DNA of 64,000 bases from Bradyrhizobium sp. CCBAU 051011. Its GTDB lineage: Bacteria; Pseudomonadota; Alphaproteobacteria; Rhizobiales; Xanthobacteraceae. The DNA lies in assembly GCF_009930815.1 (NCBI RefSeq), contig NZ_CP022222.1, positions 496,001 to 560,000 of the forward strand, given 5' to 3'. The stretch's first letter is position 1. The number at the start of each line of letters is the position of its first letter. Positions 37,430-45,743 of this stretch are shown one piece after another. The position numbers and the translations under genes are program-made. The notes under the pieces are model-generated. The model ran no database searches and was not told where the DNA came from. It saw only the letters and a list, made by a program, of their open reading frames with translations.

Positions 37430-38647
37430 GTGCTCGACAAATCCACCAGCTTGACTGCACCGCCCGCGACCGTGACCCGCGCCGACAGCACGGTGCCGCG
37501 GCATTTGCAAAAATATCTCGCGCTCGACGATTTCGAGGCGACCGCGCGGCGGCGGATTCCGAAATTCCTTTACGGCTATATTTCCGGCGGCGCCGAGACC
37601 GATGCCGCGATGCGCGACAACCGCAAAGCCTTCGACGAATACGGCTTTGTGCCGCGCGTGCTCAACGACGTCTCGGGGCGCGACCAGACCACGACGCTGT
37701 TCGGCAAAACCTATGCCTCGCCGTTCGGCATTCCGCCGATGGGCTCTTCGGCGCTATCAGCCTATCGCGGCGATATCGCGCTGACGCAGGCGGCGAAAGC
37801 CGAAAACGTGCCGATGATTTTAAGCGCCTCGTCGCTGATCACGCTGGAAGATGTTCGCGCTGCCAACCAGGCGGCGTGGTACCAGGCCTATCTCGCCGGC
37901 CTGCCCGAGCGCATCGAGCCGCTGGTCGATCGCGTGGCGGCGGCCGGTTACGACACCTTCGTCGTCACCGCCGACGTGCCGGTGCCGCCGAACCGCGAGA
38001 ACAACATCCGCAACGGCTTTCAGGTGCCGCTCGCAATCACGCCGCGCGTGTTCTGGGATACCGTCACCCATCCGCACTGGCTGTTCGGCACCTGGGCGCG
38101 CACGCTGATCAACCACGGCATGCCGCATTTCGAGAACATGGACGCGCAGCGCGGCCCGCCGGTGCTGGCAAAGAACCTGATGCGCAACATCGGCGCCCGC
38201 GATCAGCTCGCCTGGAAGCACGTCGAGCTGATCCGCAGGAAGTGGAAGGGCAAGCTCGTGGTCAAGGGGCTGGTGTCACCGGCGGACGCTAGAATCGCGC
38301 GCGAAAGCGGCGTCGACGGCCTGATGCTCTCCAACCATGGCGGCCGCCAGCTCGACTACACGATATCAGGTCTGCGCACGCTGCCGGAAATCGCCGCCGA
38401 AGCGAAAGGCATGACCATCATGGTCGACGGCGGCATCCGCCGCGGCACTGACGTAATCAAGGCGCTTGCGCTCGGCGCACATTTCGTCTGGATCGGCCGC
38501 CCGTTCCTCTACGCAGCGATCGCCGGCGGCGAGCCCGGCGTACAGCGCGCAATCGCGCTACTGAAAGCCGAGATCGACCGTGACCTCGCGCTGCTTGGCA
38601 TCCGCAAGCTCAGCGAGATCACACCGGATCTGGTGCGGAAGTTTTAG
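37430..38647 (+). CDS. FMN-dependent alpha-hydroxyacid dehydrogenase (LldD-like)
   Basis: A 405-residue TIM-barrel enzyme of the LldD/glycolate-oxidase family. The N-terminal segment reads RRRIPKFLYGYISGGAETD. The FMN and active-site points are MGSSALSAYRGDIALTQAA, LSNHGGRQLD (proton-abstracting His) and MVDGGIRRGTDVIKALALGA (phosphate binding). It oxidises a 2-hydroxyacid to the 2-oxoacid; lactate or mandelate are typical, but the substrate is not fixed by sequence. Start is GTG at 37430. Its closeness to the MCE gene suggests one transcript. Confidence 0.92.
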   Translation: MLDKSTSLTAPPATVTRADSTVPRHLQKYLALDDFEATARRRIPKFLYGYISGGAETDAAMRDNRKAFDEYGFVPRVLNDVSGRDQTTTLFGKTYASPFGIPPMGSSALSAYRGDIALTQAAKAENVPMILSASSLITLEDVRAANQAAWYQAYLAGLPERIEPLVDRVAAAGYDTFVVTADVPVPPNRENNIRNGFQVPLAITPRVFWDTVTHPHWLFGTWARTLINHGMPHFENMDAQRGPPVLAKNLMRNIGARDQLAWKHVELIRRKWKGKLVVKGLVSPADARIARESGVDGLMLSNHGGRQLDYTISGLRTLPEIAAEAKGMTIMVDGGIRRGTDVIKALALGAHFVWIGRPFLYAAIAGGEPGVQRAIALLKAEIDRDLALLGIRKLSEITPDLVRKF

Positions 38648-38651
38648 GGCT

Positions 38652-39476
38652 CTAATTGCGCCAACCGAAAGATTGCAGGAACGACGGTGCCTGCAACGAC
38701 GGGGCCGGCAATGGCGATGTCTGGGCATTTTGCACAAGCTGGCCCTGTTGCTGGGCTCGGGCATCTTGTGCGGGCGGCTCCTGTACCCGTGCATTTCGCT
38801 CCCGCCGGAGCTTTTTTCGGGAATTGTGCACGGCCCGTATCTCTGCTCGCGCATTATGGACCGCCCGGGCGTTTCGGCGCTTTTGCACCGGCCGGGAAGA
38901 TGCCCGGGGATTATCCGCAACCTGTGCCAGGGAATTTTGCACAGCCTGTGTCGGGGCATCCTGCACGGGATGCACGGGCGCGACCTGCGCCTGCGCATCT
39001 TTCTCGTCCGCCCAAGCCTGGAATTGCTTAAACAGGGCTTCAGTTACCGGCTCACTACTTTCTGTCTGACTTTGACCGGTTTCTGTCTGACTCTGACCGG
39101 CGGGTTCAGAGGCGACAGCAACTTCGTCGCGGATTGGCGCGTCCTGTACGGTCGGCAGCAAAGCTTGAGCGTCGGCTGTCGATTGAACTGTTGGCGTCGA
39201 CTGATCGGTGTCAGGTTTGACCGCCGACTTGTCGATCAGTGAAGCCGTGACGTTTGCAAAAGAAGCCGTGACATCTGCAAAGAGCGTCGACAGATTTCCT
39301 ACCGATAAAATTGCAATGCCGATAGCTGTCGCCGTTGCAACCAAAATACTCGCCTTGAGGACTAGCGACGAGACAGCAGCTGTGTCCCAGGCTTTCCCGA
39401 TACCCTGCGCCTCAAGTTCATCGGCGAGAAAGACAGGCAAAGGCTGACCTGGACTAAAACCGTCTTTCGTCGGCAT
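38652..39476 (-). CDS. Membrane-anchored protein with a degenerate VQNA/VHNA repeat tail
   Basis: A 274-residue protein. Residues 1-30 are polar (TKDGFSPGQPLPVFLADEL), then one transmembrane helix at ~38-60 (SILVATATAIGIAILSVGN), a Ser/Thr/Gln-rich stalk, a short helical block (TEALFKQFQAWADEKDAQ) and a tail of irregular ~10-11-residue units beginning VQN, VHN or similar (residues ~165-260), shifting from Gln/Ala-rich to Arg-rich. The underlying DNA repeats ATTxTGCAC with ~30-base spacing, suggesting slippage-driven expansion. From memory similar proteins recur in Bradyrhizobium genomes; function unknown. It overlaps nothing and has its own intergenic region upstream. Confidence 0.72.
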   Translation of the reverse strand: MPTKDGFSPGQPLPVFLADELEAQGIGKAWDTAAVSSLVLKASILVATATAIGIAILSVGNLSTLFADVTASFANVTASLIDKSAVKPDTDQSTPTVQSTADAQALLPTVQDAPIRDEVAVASEPAGQSQTETGQSQTESSEPVTEALFKQFQAWADEKDAQAQVAPVHPVQDAPTQAVQNSLAQVADNPRASSRPVQKRRNARAVHNARAEIRAVHNSRKKLRRERNARVQEPPAQDARAQQQGQLVQNAQTSPLPAPSLQAPSFLQSFGWRN

Positions 39477-39716
39477 TAGGTGATGCCTCCTCTTGATGTC
39501 GTTGTCAGCGAGTACCCTCTATCGAAGTCCAAAACGCGGAGGAATCTTGACTTCACTCGGGCCGGGGAACCTACACCGTCGGTGGAACCCACAATTTACT
39601 GTCGGTGCTCGGCTTTCGGGAACTCGCGTTGCTCGCCGCAATAGGCTCCCGCAGGCGGTGCGAGGCATTTCACAAAGCCGAAGTTCCCGATCGACATGCT
39701 GGTCGTTCAGAGCGCG
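39477..39716. other. Intergenic stretch
   Basis: Together with the adjacent Sel1 remnant this leaves ~400 bases without an intact gene. It should contain the promoter of the leftward low-complexity gene. The words TTCGGGAACT and AAGTTCCCGA face each other about 80 bases apart (near 39615 and 39680), but no clear function can be given. Confidence 0.45.
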
Positions 39717-39830
39717 CTAAGCGTCGGCATGTCCCTGGTCGGCGGCGAGCTTGAAGAGACGAGCCGCCTCGCGGTCGTCTTTTTGTAGAATGTCAGCCGC
39801 GTCTTTGGCAGCGCGTCCTCGCGCTGTCCG
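39717..39830 (-). pseudogene. Remnant of a Sel1-repeat protein gene
   Basis: The reading frame ending at 39717 closes with DREAARLFKLAADQGHADA, the core of a Sel1 (TPR-like) repeat. Upstream the match fades into unrelated sequence, and no start codon in a plausible context is present. It is best read as the tail of a lost Sel1 gene. Confidence 0.5.
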
Positions 39831-39873
39831 CTTTGTCGAGTGAAGGCATCGGTTTGGTGCGAAAGCGCGACGC

Positions 39874-40455
39874 TCACCTCTGCCCGTCGTGGACTGAAAT
39901 CTGGTCCACCGATAGGCCACCGAGGCGCGCGTGCGTCCGGCCGCCGGTCGCCATCACGAGGCCAAATACGATCTCGTCGCGCCGCGGCGCGTCCCAGATC
40001 GTCATCTCGGCGGTGCCGAAATGGCTGCGCACATAGGCCGCCTCGATATGACCGAGAGGTATCATCAGCCGTGTGCCGATCGCGCCGACGGTCTTGGCCG
40101 CGGGCACGATCGCTTTCGCCTGCGAAATCACTTCGCGGATCGCGGCGCCTCCGGCCTCGTGCCAGACCGCGCCATGCTCGAGTTCGCCGTCGCCGCCGAC
40201 GATCGCGCCCTTGCCATAGGCTTCGATGGCGGCCTTGCCGCCCAGGCGCTCGCACAAGGTCCGGGCCAGTTGCCGGCCGAGATCGCGCAGGCCCGTCTGA
40301 AACGGCATCAGGTCCGGCTCATAGCGGCCGGCATAGGGATTGTTGATGACGGCAAGCGCGGTACCGATCAATAGCGGCTGCGTCCGGCGCGGGCCACGCT
40401 CGTGCCAGACTTCCTCGATCGAGACCTGCGTCTTCCTGATGTCGTACACCGTCAC
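39874..40455 (-). CDS. Amino acid synthesis family protein (DUF1185)
   Basis: A 193-residue protein of the PF06684 family. Typical segments: VYDIRKTQVSIEEVWHERGP at the N-terminus, LIGTALAVINNPYAGRYEPDL, AYGKGAIVGGDGELEHGAVWHEAGG and MIPLGHIEAAYVRSHFGTAEMTIWD. The biochemical activity of the family is not established to my knowledge. Its start overlaps the stop of the FAH hydrolase gene (ATGA at 40452-40455), so the two are translated together and probably act in the same pathway. Confidence 0.88.
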   Translation of the reverse strand: MTVYDIRKTQVSIEEVWHERGPRRTQPLLIGTALAVINNPYAGRYEPDLMPFQTGLRDLGRQLARTLCERLGGKAAIEAYGKGAIVGGDGELEHGAVWHEAGGAAIREVISQAKAIVPAAKTVGAIGTRLMIPLGHIEAAYVRSHFGTAEMTIWDAPRRDEIVFGLVMATGGRTHARLGGLSVDQISVHDGQR

Positions 40456-41318
40456 TGCGCGGCCTCGTCGACCACGGGGTTACGCAGCACGCCGATCTTT
40501 TCCACCTCGACCTCGACGACGTCGCCGGGCACCAGGAACATCGGCGGCTTGCGCGTAAAGCCGACGCCGGCCGGCGTGCCGGTGGCGATGACGTCGCCCG
40601 GCATGAGGTCGAATATCTCGGACGCGTAATTGATCAGCCGCGGAATCGAGAAGATCAGGAACGACGTGTCCGACTTCTGAACGGTCGTGCCATTGACGCG
40701 GGTTTCGAGCTTCAGCTTGGTCGGATCGGGCAATTCGTCCGTCGTGACCATCCAGGGCCCGAACGGCCCGGTGCCGACAAAGTTCTTGCCGGCCGCGATC
40801 TGCTGCGCGTGCCGCTGATAGTCGCGCACGCTGACATCGTTGTAGATCGAGTAGCCGGCGACATGGCCCATCGCATCGGCCTCGGAGATATGGCGGCCGG
40901 GCTTACCGATGATCACGGCCAGTTCGCCCTCCCAATCCAGATGCGTCGATACTTTGGGGCGGATGACCGGCGCGTCGTGGCCGACCTGCGAGCGCCACAC
41001 CCGCAGGAAGATCGGCGGAAACGCGGTGATCTCCCGCTGCATGCCGAAGGCGACCGCCTCCTGGTGATGGTCGAGATAGTTGCGCACGGCACAGACGATC
41101 TTTTCCGGGCGCGGGATCACCGGAAGGTATGTGACGTCGGACAGTTTCAGGTCCGGCTTGAAGCCGGCCACGATATGATCGCGCTTTTCGAAATCGCCGC
41201 TTGCGATGAAGTCCTGCAGCGTGGCGTGGGGCAGCTTGGCCCCGAGGTCGACCACGCCGTCGCCGACGATCGCGCCCCAGGTCTCCCGGCCATGGTTCAG
41301 AAATGAGAGCAGCCGCAT
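40452..41318 (-). CDS. Fumarylacetoacetate hydrolase (FAH) family protein
   Basis: A 288-residue FAH-fold enzyme. These metal-dependent enzymes hydrolyse or decarboxylate acylpyruvates and ring-cleavage products. The metal-binding signature is HLDWEGELAVIIGKPGRHISE, with YSIYNDVSVRDYQRH and the later DLMPGDVIATGTPAGVGF. It begins MRLLSFLNHGRETWGAIVGDGVVDLG as typical family members do. An exact ATTTTCGAAAAT palindrome sits ~60 bases upstream. It forms an operon with the DUF1185 gene. Placed with a ring-cleaving VOC dioxygenase, it suggests breakdown of an aromatic acid. Confidence 0.93.
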   Translation of the reverse strand: MRLLSFLNHGRETWGAIVGDGVVDLGAKLPHATLQDFIASGDFEKRDHIVAGFKPDLKLSDVTYLPVIPRPEKIVCAVRNYLDHHQEAVAFGMQREITAFPPIFLRVWRSQVGHDAPVIRPKVSTHLDWEGELAVIIGKPGRHISEADAMGHVAGYSIYNDVSVRDYQRHAQQIAAGKNFVGTGPFGPWMVTTDELPDPTKLKLETRVNGTTVQKSDTSFLIFSIPRLINYASEIFDLMPGDVIATGTPAGVGFTRKPPMFLVPGDVVEVEVEKIGVLRNPVVDEAAQ

Positions 41319-41378
41319 GCGACGGGTATCCTTCTCAGTTTGTCGGTTTGGATGGCTAGAATTTCGCTGAGACGTACT

Positions 41379-41390
41379 ATTTTCGAAAAT
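41379..41390. promoter_or_regulatory. Palindromic operator upstream of the FAH operon
   Basis: ATTTTCGAAAAT is a perfect 12-base palindrome 61 bases before the FAH start. The same 12 bases form the core of the 14-base palindrome at 42252-42265. A likely binding site for the GntR regulator encoded between them. Confidence 0.7.
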
Positions 41391-41476
41391 TATCCCGAAT
41401 GCAATCGAAATTCGCCGCTCGAACGGCGTTCGGCTGAAATGCAGGGGGATTAGGAAGCTTTGAGGCCGGCGGCCGA

Positions 41477-42178
41477 TCAGGTCGCGCCGATCGCGCCGGC
41501 GGCGTATTTCGCCACGTTATCGGAGGTGGTCTGGATGTGGCTGCAGATCAGGTCGCAGGCCTGATCGGCGTTGCGGCTGATAGCGACCTGCATCAGGGCG
41601 CGATGTTCGCCGGCCTTGTCGCGCGGGCGCGGCCTGAACATGGCCGACAGGTTGCGGTAGCGCTCGGCGCGGTCAAACAGCGCGTTTCGCATGGCAAGCA
41701 GCGTCGGCGATCCCGAAGCCGAGACCAGCGCCTCATGGAACTGGCGGTGCGCCAACTTCCATTCCGCATTGTTGGCATAGTCTTCCGGCGCCCGCTCCTC
41801 GATCTTCGCGAGCCGGTGAAGCGACGAAATAACCCTTATTTCCCAGTCGTCATCGCCCTTTTCGATCGAGCGGCGCAGCAGATCGACCTCAATCAGGATG
41901 CGGGCGTGCGTGAGGTCGGCGAGATCCTCCAGCGTCACCGGCGCGACCTTGTAGCCCCGCTGCTCCTCGGTCACGACCAGGCCTTCCGCCGCCAGCGAGG
42001 TCAGGGCTTCGCGCAGCGTCGTGAAGCTCGCGCCGAACGCCAGGCGGAGCGCGTCGAACTTCAGCGATTCATTGGGCTTGAGCCGGCAAGTGACGATCTC
42101 GTTCCGCAGCCGGTGGGCGATATCGGAAGCGAGCGTCTTGCCGAATTCCTTGCGTGCCTTGAGGGCCGTCGTGCTCAT
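41477..42178 (-). CDS. GntR family transcriptional regulator (FadR/FCD subfamily)
   Basis: A 233-residue regulator with an N-terminal winged helix (DIAHRLRNEIVTCRLKPNESLKFDALRLAFGASFTTLREALTSLAAEGLVV, the classic GntR pattern) and a C-terminal all-helical FCD ligand domain with DLTHARILIEVDLLRRSI and EHRALMQVAISRNADQACDLICSHI. FCD members bind organic acids through a metal site. The ATG at 42178 gives the usual ~20-residue lead; the frame remains open ~65 codons upstream, but that part contains the operator region and is rejected. It lies between two operons that share its presumed palindromic site. Confidence 0.93.
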   Translation of the reverse strand: MSTTALKARKEFGKTLASDIAHRLRNEIVTCRLKPNESLKFDALRLAFGASFTTLREALTSLAAEGLVVTEEQRGYKVAPVTLEDLADLTHARILIEVDLLRRSIEKGDDDWEIRVISSLHRLAKIEERAPEDYANNAEWKLAHRQFHEALVSASGSPTLLAMRNALFDRAERYRNLSAMFRPRPRDKAGEHRALMQVAISRNADQACDLICSHIQTTSDNVAKYAAGAIGAT

Positions 42179-42233
42179 TGATTCTCTCGTGACAAAGCCA
42201 GACGATCCTAGACCAACAGAATCCCGTTGCAAT

Positions 42234-42265
42234 AATTTTCGTAATGAGCAATATTTTCGAAAATA
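42234..42265. promoter_or_regulatory. Two operator-like palindromes between gntR and the oxidoreductase gene
   Basis: A perfect 14-base palindrome TATTTTCGAAAATA (42252-42265) and an imperfect copy AATTTTCGTAAT (42234-42245), with centres 18 bases apart. They are 35 bases before the oxidoreductase ATG and about 75 bases before the gntR ATG, placed to control both directions. Confidence 0.75.
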
Positions 42266-42300
42266 CTTGCTTGGGATGAAATCGGGGGGGCCGTGCTCGC

Positions 42301-43296
42301 ATGAAGGCTGTATTGGTGCATCGTCCGGGGGGCCCGGAGGCGCTCGACTATGTGGAGGTGCCGGTGCCGGCATTGGGCGCCCGGGACGTCCTGATCCGCG
42401 CCCAGGCCTTTGGCGTCGGCCAGCCCGACAAGCTCATCCGCAGCGGCGTCTACAAATGGATGCCGCCGTTGCCGGCCAATCCGGGCAATGACGTCGCCGG
42501 CTATGTCGACGCCGTCGGCGCTGATGTGACCGAGGTCTCCGCCGGCCAACGGGTGCTGCTCAGCGCGCGCGACCTCGCCCAGCGCGGCGGCTGCTACGCC
42601 GAGTATGTTGCAGCGCCTGCGGACGCCGTACACCTGCTGCCCGAAAACGTCGCGTTCGAGGACGCGGTTTGCCTGGCGAACTACCAGGTGGCCTGGGCGC
42701 TGCTGCACCATTGCGGCGCCGCCACGCCGCCCCGCTCCGTCCTCGTCATCGGGGCGGCCGGCGGCGTCGGAACCTCGCTGGTGCAGCTTGCAAAGATCGC
42801 CGGGATGAAGGTGATCGGAACGGTCTCGACCCCGGAGAAAGCTGCCTTCGCGCGCCGGATGGGCGCCGACGAAACCATCTTCTATCGCGACGAGGACGTC
42901 ATCGCCCGCACCCGCGCGCTGACGGACGGACGCGGCGTCAGCCTGGTGCTCGATCACGTCTGCGGCCCCGAATTCTATTCCTATCTCGGCGCGCTCGATA
43001 AATGGGGCACCATCGTCTCCTACAACGCGTTTGCCGGCCTGCCGGCGGAGAACGCGATGCGCGAGATGCGAAAATATCTCGATATCTGCCCGGCGATCCG
43101 CTGCTTCTCCTTTCACATCTACGATCACGACCGCGAAGGCCGGCGCGAGATCATGCGCAAGGTGATCTCCTATCTCGCAGAGGGCGCGATCCGCCCCTCG
43201 ATCTTCAAGCGCTTCAAGCTCTCGGACGTGCGCGCCGCACATGAACTGCTCGATTCCGGCGCGGCGTTCGGCAAGATCGTGATGACCCCGGATTGA
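42301..43296 (+). CDS. NADPH:quinone oxidoreductase-like (MDR superfamily) enzyme
   Basis: A 331-residue zinc-free medium-chain reductase. It has the GroES-like N-domain (ANPGNDVAGYVDAVGADVTEVSAGQRVLL) and the NADPH-binding loop VIGAAGGVGTSLVQLAK, which replaces GxGxxG. It reduces quinones, enones or a related conjugated substrate. The ATG follows an operator-like palindrome. It is the first gene of a rightward run with the VOC dioxygenase and a Bug receptor, so it likely acts on an intermediate of the same pathway. Confidence 0.92.
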   Translation: MKAVLVHRPGGPEALDYVEVPVPALGARDVLIRAQAFGVGQPDKLIRSGVYKWMPPLPANPGNDVAGYVDAVGADVTEVSAGQRVLLSARDLAQRGGCYAEYVAAPADAVHLLPENVAFEDAVCLANYQVAWALLHHCGAATPPRSVLVIGAAGGVGTSLVQLAKIAGMKVIGTVSTPEKAAFARRMGADETIFYRDEDVIARTRALTDGRGVSLVLDHVCGPEFYSYLGALDKWGTIVSYNAFAGLPAENAMREMRKYLDICPAIRCFSFHIYDHDREGRREIMRKVISYLAEGAIRPSIFKRFKLSDVRAAHELLDSGAAFGKIVMTPD

Positions 43297-43347
43297 GAGC
43301 AGCGCGATGCCTTCAATCCAGGCCCATACCGTTCACGAGGTCACGAG

Positions 43348-44256
43348 ATGATTAAGGTCAAGCGGCTGCGCCACGCCACCGTTACCAGCCCCGACATCGA
43401 GGCGCAGCTCGACTACTACCAGTCGATCATCGGGCTCGGCGTCATTCAGCGCAGCGACGGCCGGATTCTGCTCGGCACCGAGTCCGACGAGTTGACGCTG
43501 GCGCTGGAGCGCGGCACAGCCTCGCAACTGACCTCCATCGCCTATGAAGTGGCACCCAATCTCGATCCCGCCGACCTGCAGAAATCGCTCGCAGACCACG
43601 GCATCAAATCGGAGATCAGGAGCGACACCGCGCCGGGAATCGCGAAGGCGCTGGTCTTCGACGATCCGGACGGGCACCGGATCGAATTGTTCTCCCGATG
43701 GGAGTTCTGCAAGGCCGTCGAACCGATCCGTGGCCTTGCCGTCGCCAAGCTTGGCCACGTCGCGCTCCACACGCCAGATCCCGAGCGGACAGCCGCATTC
43801 TTCGGCGACGTTCTCGGCTTCCGCATTTCCGACCGTATCGAGGAAAATTTCGTCTTCATGCGCTGCGGCCCCGAACATCACGCGATGAATTTTGCCCGCG
43901 GCACCGACTGCCGGCTTCATCACCTCGCCTTCGAGCTGCGCGACGCCTCGCACATGCACCAGGCCTGCGACCTGCTTGGGCGCAACCGGTTTCAGATTCT
44001 CTGGGGGCCGGTCCGGCATGGACCCGGCCACAACGTGGCGGTCTACCACCACAATCCCGATCATCATCTGATCGAGCTTTATTACAGCATGGACGTGATG
44101 CTCGACGAAGAGCTCGGCTATTTCGAACCCCGTCCCTGGCACCGCGATCGTCCGCAGCGGCCGAAGACGTGGGTGGGACTGCCGCGCGACGTCTGGGGCG
44201 TCGGCCCAGCCAAGGAGGCGACCGAATTTTCTCCGGAGATGCGCGGCGCGAAGTAA
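43348..44256 (+). CDS. Two-domain VOC extradiol-type dioxygenase
   Basis: A 302-residue vicinal-oxygen-chelate protein with two fused domains. The C-terminal one carries the full 2-His-1-carboxylate iron triad in the positions of catechol 2,3-dioxygenases: His137 (LGHVALHT), His192 (LHHLAFEL) and Glu243 (HLIELYY). The N-terminal domain (HATVTSPDIEAQLDYYQSIIGL) looks structural. This points to meta-cleavage of a catechol-like ring, although a few VOC relatives do other chemistry. The ATG is at 43348, 52 bases after the oxidoreductase, and the same operon continues with a Bug receptor. Confidence 0.9.
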   Translation: MIKVKRLRHATVTSPDIEAQLDYYQSIIGLGVIQRSDGRILLGTESDELTLALERGTASQLTSIAYEVAPNLDPADLQKSLADHGIKSEIRSDTAPGIAKALVFDDPDGHRIELFSRWEFCKAVEPIRGLAVAKLGHVALHTPDPERTAAFFGDVLGFRISDRIEENFVFMRCGPEHHAMNFARGTDCRLHHLAFELRDASHMHQACDLLGRNRFQILWGPVRHGPGHNVAVYHHNPDHHLIELYYSMDVMLDEELGYFEPRPWHRDRPQRPKTWVGLPRDVWGVGPAKEATEFSPEMRGAK

Positions 44257-44312
44257 TCGCGCCGCGCATCACCGGGACCGACGTTCAAAAACAAACATCA
44301 GGGATGAAACAG

Positions 44313-45323
44313 ATGGTTCGATCGTTGAACGTCCTGCATGGACGATGGTTTGCCCTGCGCTGCTGCATCGTTGCCGCCGCGCTGAGCCTGGCCTGGCTGG
44401 CGCCTTCGATTGCGGCCGCGCAATCCTATCCCAACCGGCCGATCCGGCTGCTGCACGGCTTTGCGGCAGGCGGCGCCGCCGACACCATGGCACGCATCGT
44501 CTCCGACGGCCTTTCCAAGCGGCTGGGCCAGCCGGTGATAGTGGAAGCCAAGCCAGGCGCCGGCGGCAATCTCGCGGCAGACGCCGTCGCCAAATCCGCG
44601 CCTGATGGTTACACGATCGGCCTCGTCACGGGAGCGCACGCGATATCTGGCGCGCTCTACAAGCAGCTCGCCTATAGCCCTACCGACAGTTTCGAGATGC
44701 TGTCGACGATGGTGTATTACGCGCTGGTGATCGCGGTTCGTGCGGACTCTCAGGCCAAGACGCTTTCGGACCTGCTTGCGATGGCGAAAGCCAAGCCCGA
44801 CGGGCTCAGCTACGGCTCCGTCGGCTTCGGCAGCACGCATCATCTCGCCGGCGAATTGTTGAACGTCACCGCCGGCACCAAGATGGTGCACGTTCCCTAT
44901 CGCGGCGACTCCCTGACCGTCACCTCCCTGCTCGCCGGAGACGTTCCCGTGATTGTCGGGACCACCGTGCTGCTCGCCGGCCAGATCGACAGCGGCGCCA
45001 TTCGCGGCCTCGCCGTGACTTCGCCCGCGCGCACCAAATTGCTGCCGAACGTGCCTTCGGTGCAGGAAGCGGGGGTCAAGGATTTCGACGTCAGAACCTG
45101 GGCGGGGCTGGTGGCTCCGAAGGGCACGCCGCCCGACATCGTGAAGCGACTGCATGCGGAGATCCAGTCGATGTTGGCCGATCCGGCGGCGAAGACGGCG
45201 CTGGAGACGGCAACCGGCGGCGAAGTCCGCGGCAGCACGCCGGAAGAGATGCGAGCGCTGATCAATGCCGAAATCGGCAAATGGACGAAAGTCATCAACG
45301 ACGCTGGCATTCCGCGTATCTGA
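44313..45323 (+). CDS. Bug family periplasmic receptor (TctC-like), copy 1
   Basis: A 336-residue tripartite tricarboxylate transporter-type binding protein with signal peptide (ALSLAWLAPSIAAAQ). Family features: YPNRPIRLLHGFAAGGAADTMARIV, VEAKPGAGGNLAADAVAKSAPDGYT and VHVPYRGDS. It binds an organic or aromatic acid. The ATG at 44313 is preferred to one three codons upstream because AGGGA sits ~8 bases before it. No tctA/tctB genes are nearby, as is common for Bug proteins. It closes the oxidoreductase-dioxygenase operon and probably captures the pathway substrate. Confidence 0.92.
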   Translation: MVRSLNVLHGRWFALRCCIVAAALSLAWLAPSIAAAQSYPNRPIRLLHGFAAGGAADTMARIVSDGLSKRLGQPVIVEAKPGAGGNLAADAVAKSAPDGYTIGLVTGAHAISGALYKQLAYSPTDSFEMLSTMVYYALVIAVRADSQAKTLSDLLAMAKAKPDGLSYGSVGFGSTHHLAGELLNVTAGTKMVHVPYRGDSLTVTSLLAGDVPVIVGTTVLLAGQIDSGAIRGLAVTSPARTKLLPNVPSVQEAGVKDFDVRTWAGLVAPKGTPPDIVKRLHAEIQSMLADPAAKTALETATGGEVRGSTPEEMRALINAEIGKWTKVINDAGIPRI

Positions 45324-45334
45324 GGGGCTCCACC

Positions 45335-45512
45335 CGTCATTGCCTGCGACAAACGCCAAGCGTTTGCGCAAGGGAGCGAAGCGACGACTTGTCCGCCGAA
45401 GAAGAGCGAAGGCGGAAGCAATCCATCTATCCGTTATGCCGCACGATGGATTGCTTCGCGGAAGCCTGTCATCGGGCGGCGCTTCGCGCCGACCCGTTGG
45501 CTCGCAATGACG
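45335..45512. repeat. Long palindromic intergenic repeat, copy D (longest, composite)
   Basis: Outer ends CGTCATTGCCTGCG... and ...TTGGCTCGCAATGACG. It includes GAAGCAATCCAT / ATGGATTGCTTC arms, an insertion reading CTTGTCCGCCGAAGAAGAGC, and the second module (45464-45503, GCCTGTCATCGGGCGGC...ACCCGTTGGCTC). It shows how modules are combined differently in each copy. Confidence 0.88.
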
Positions 45513-45743
45513 GCCGTGCCAGCAAGTAGCCGGGACGAAGCGCAATGTAATCCGGGAAGGTCGCCCCGCGGTAAAACTGTCCCGGACTGCGCTGAGCCTG
45601 TCATCGGGCGCGCATTTCGCGCGACCCGTTGGCTCCATCCGGGCCCGGATTCCCGCCCAAGGACAATCCGCAGGGCATTGTAGCATTGCGTACGCGGGAC
45701 TTGTCGTGTGGCGGAAAATCCGGCCCTATCGCGCCTCGCGACC
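45513..45743. repeat. Intergenic region with another copy of the second module
   Basis: GCCTGTCATCGGGCGCGC...GCGACCCGTTGGCTCC at 45596-45636 repeats the module in copy D about 130 bases away, in the same orientation and without the CGTCATTGCGAG ends. The remainder of the region shows no gene. Confidence 0.75.

Noticed and set aside
43698..44312. Upstream extension of the Bug receptor gene through the dioxygenase gene
   Set aside because: It overlaps the dioxygenase out of frame; the signal peptide marks the true start near 44313.
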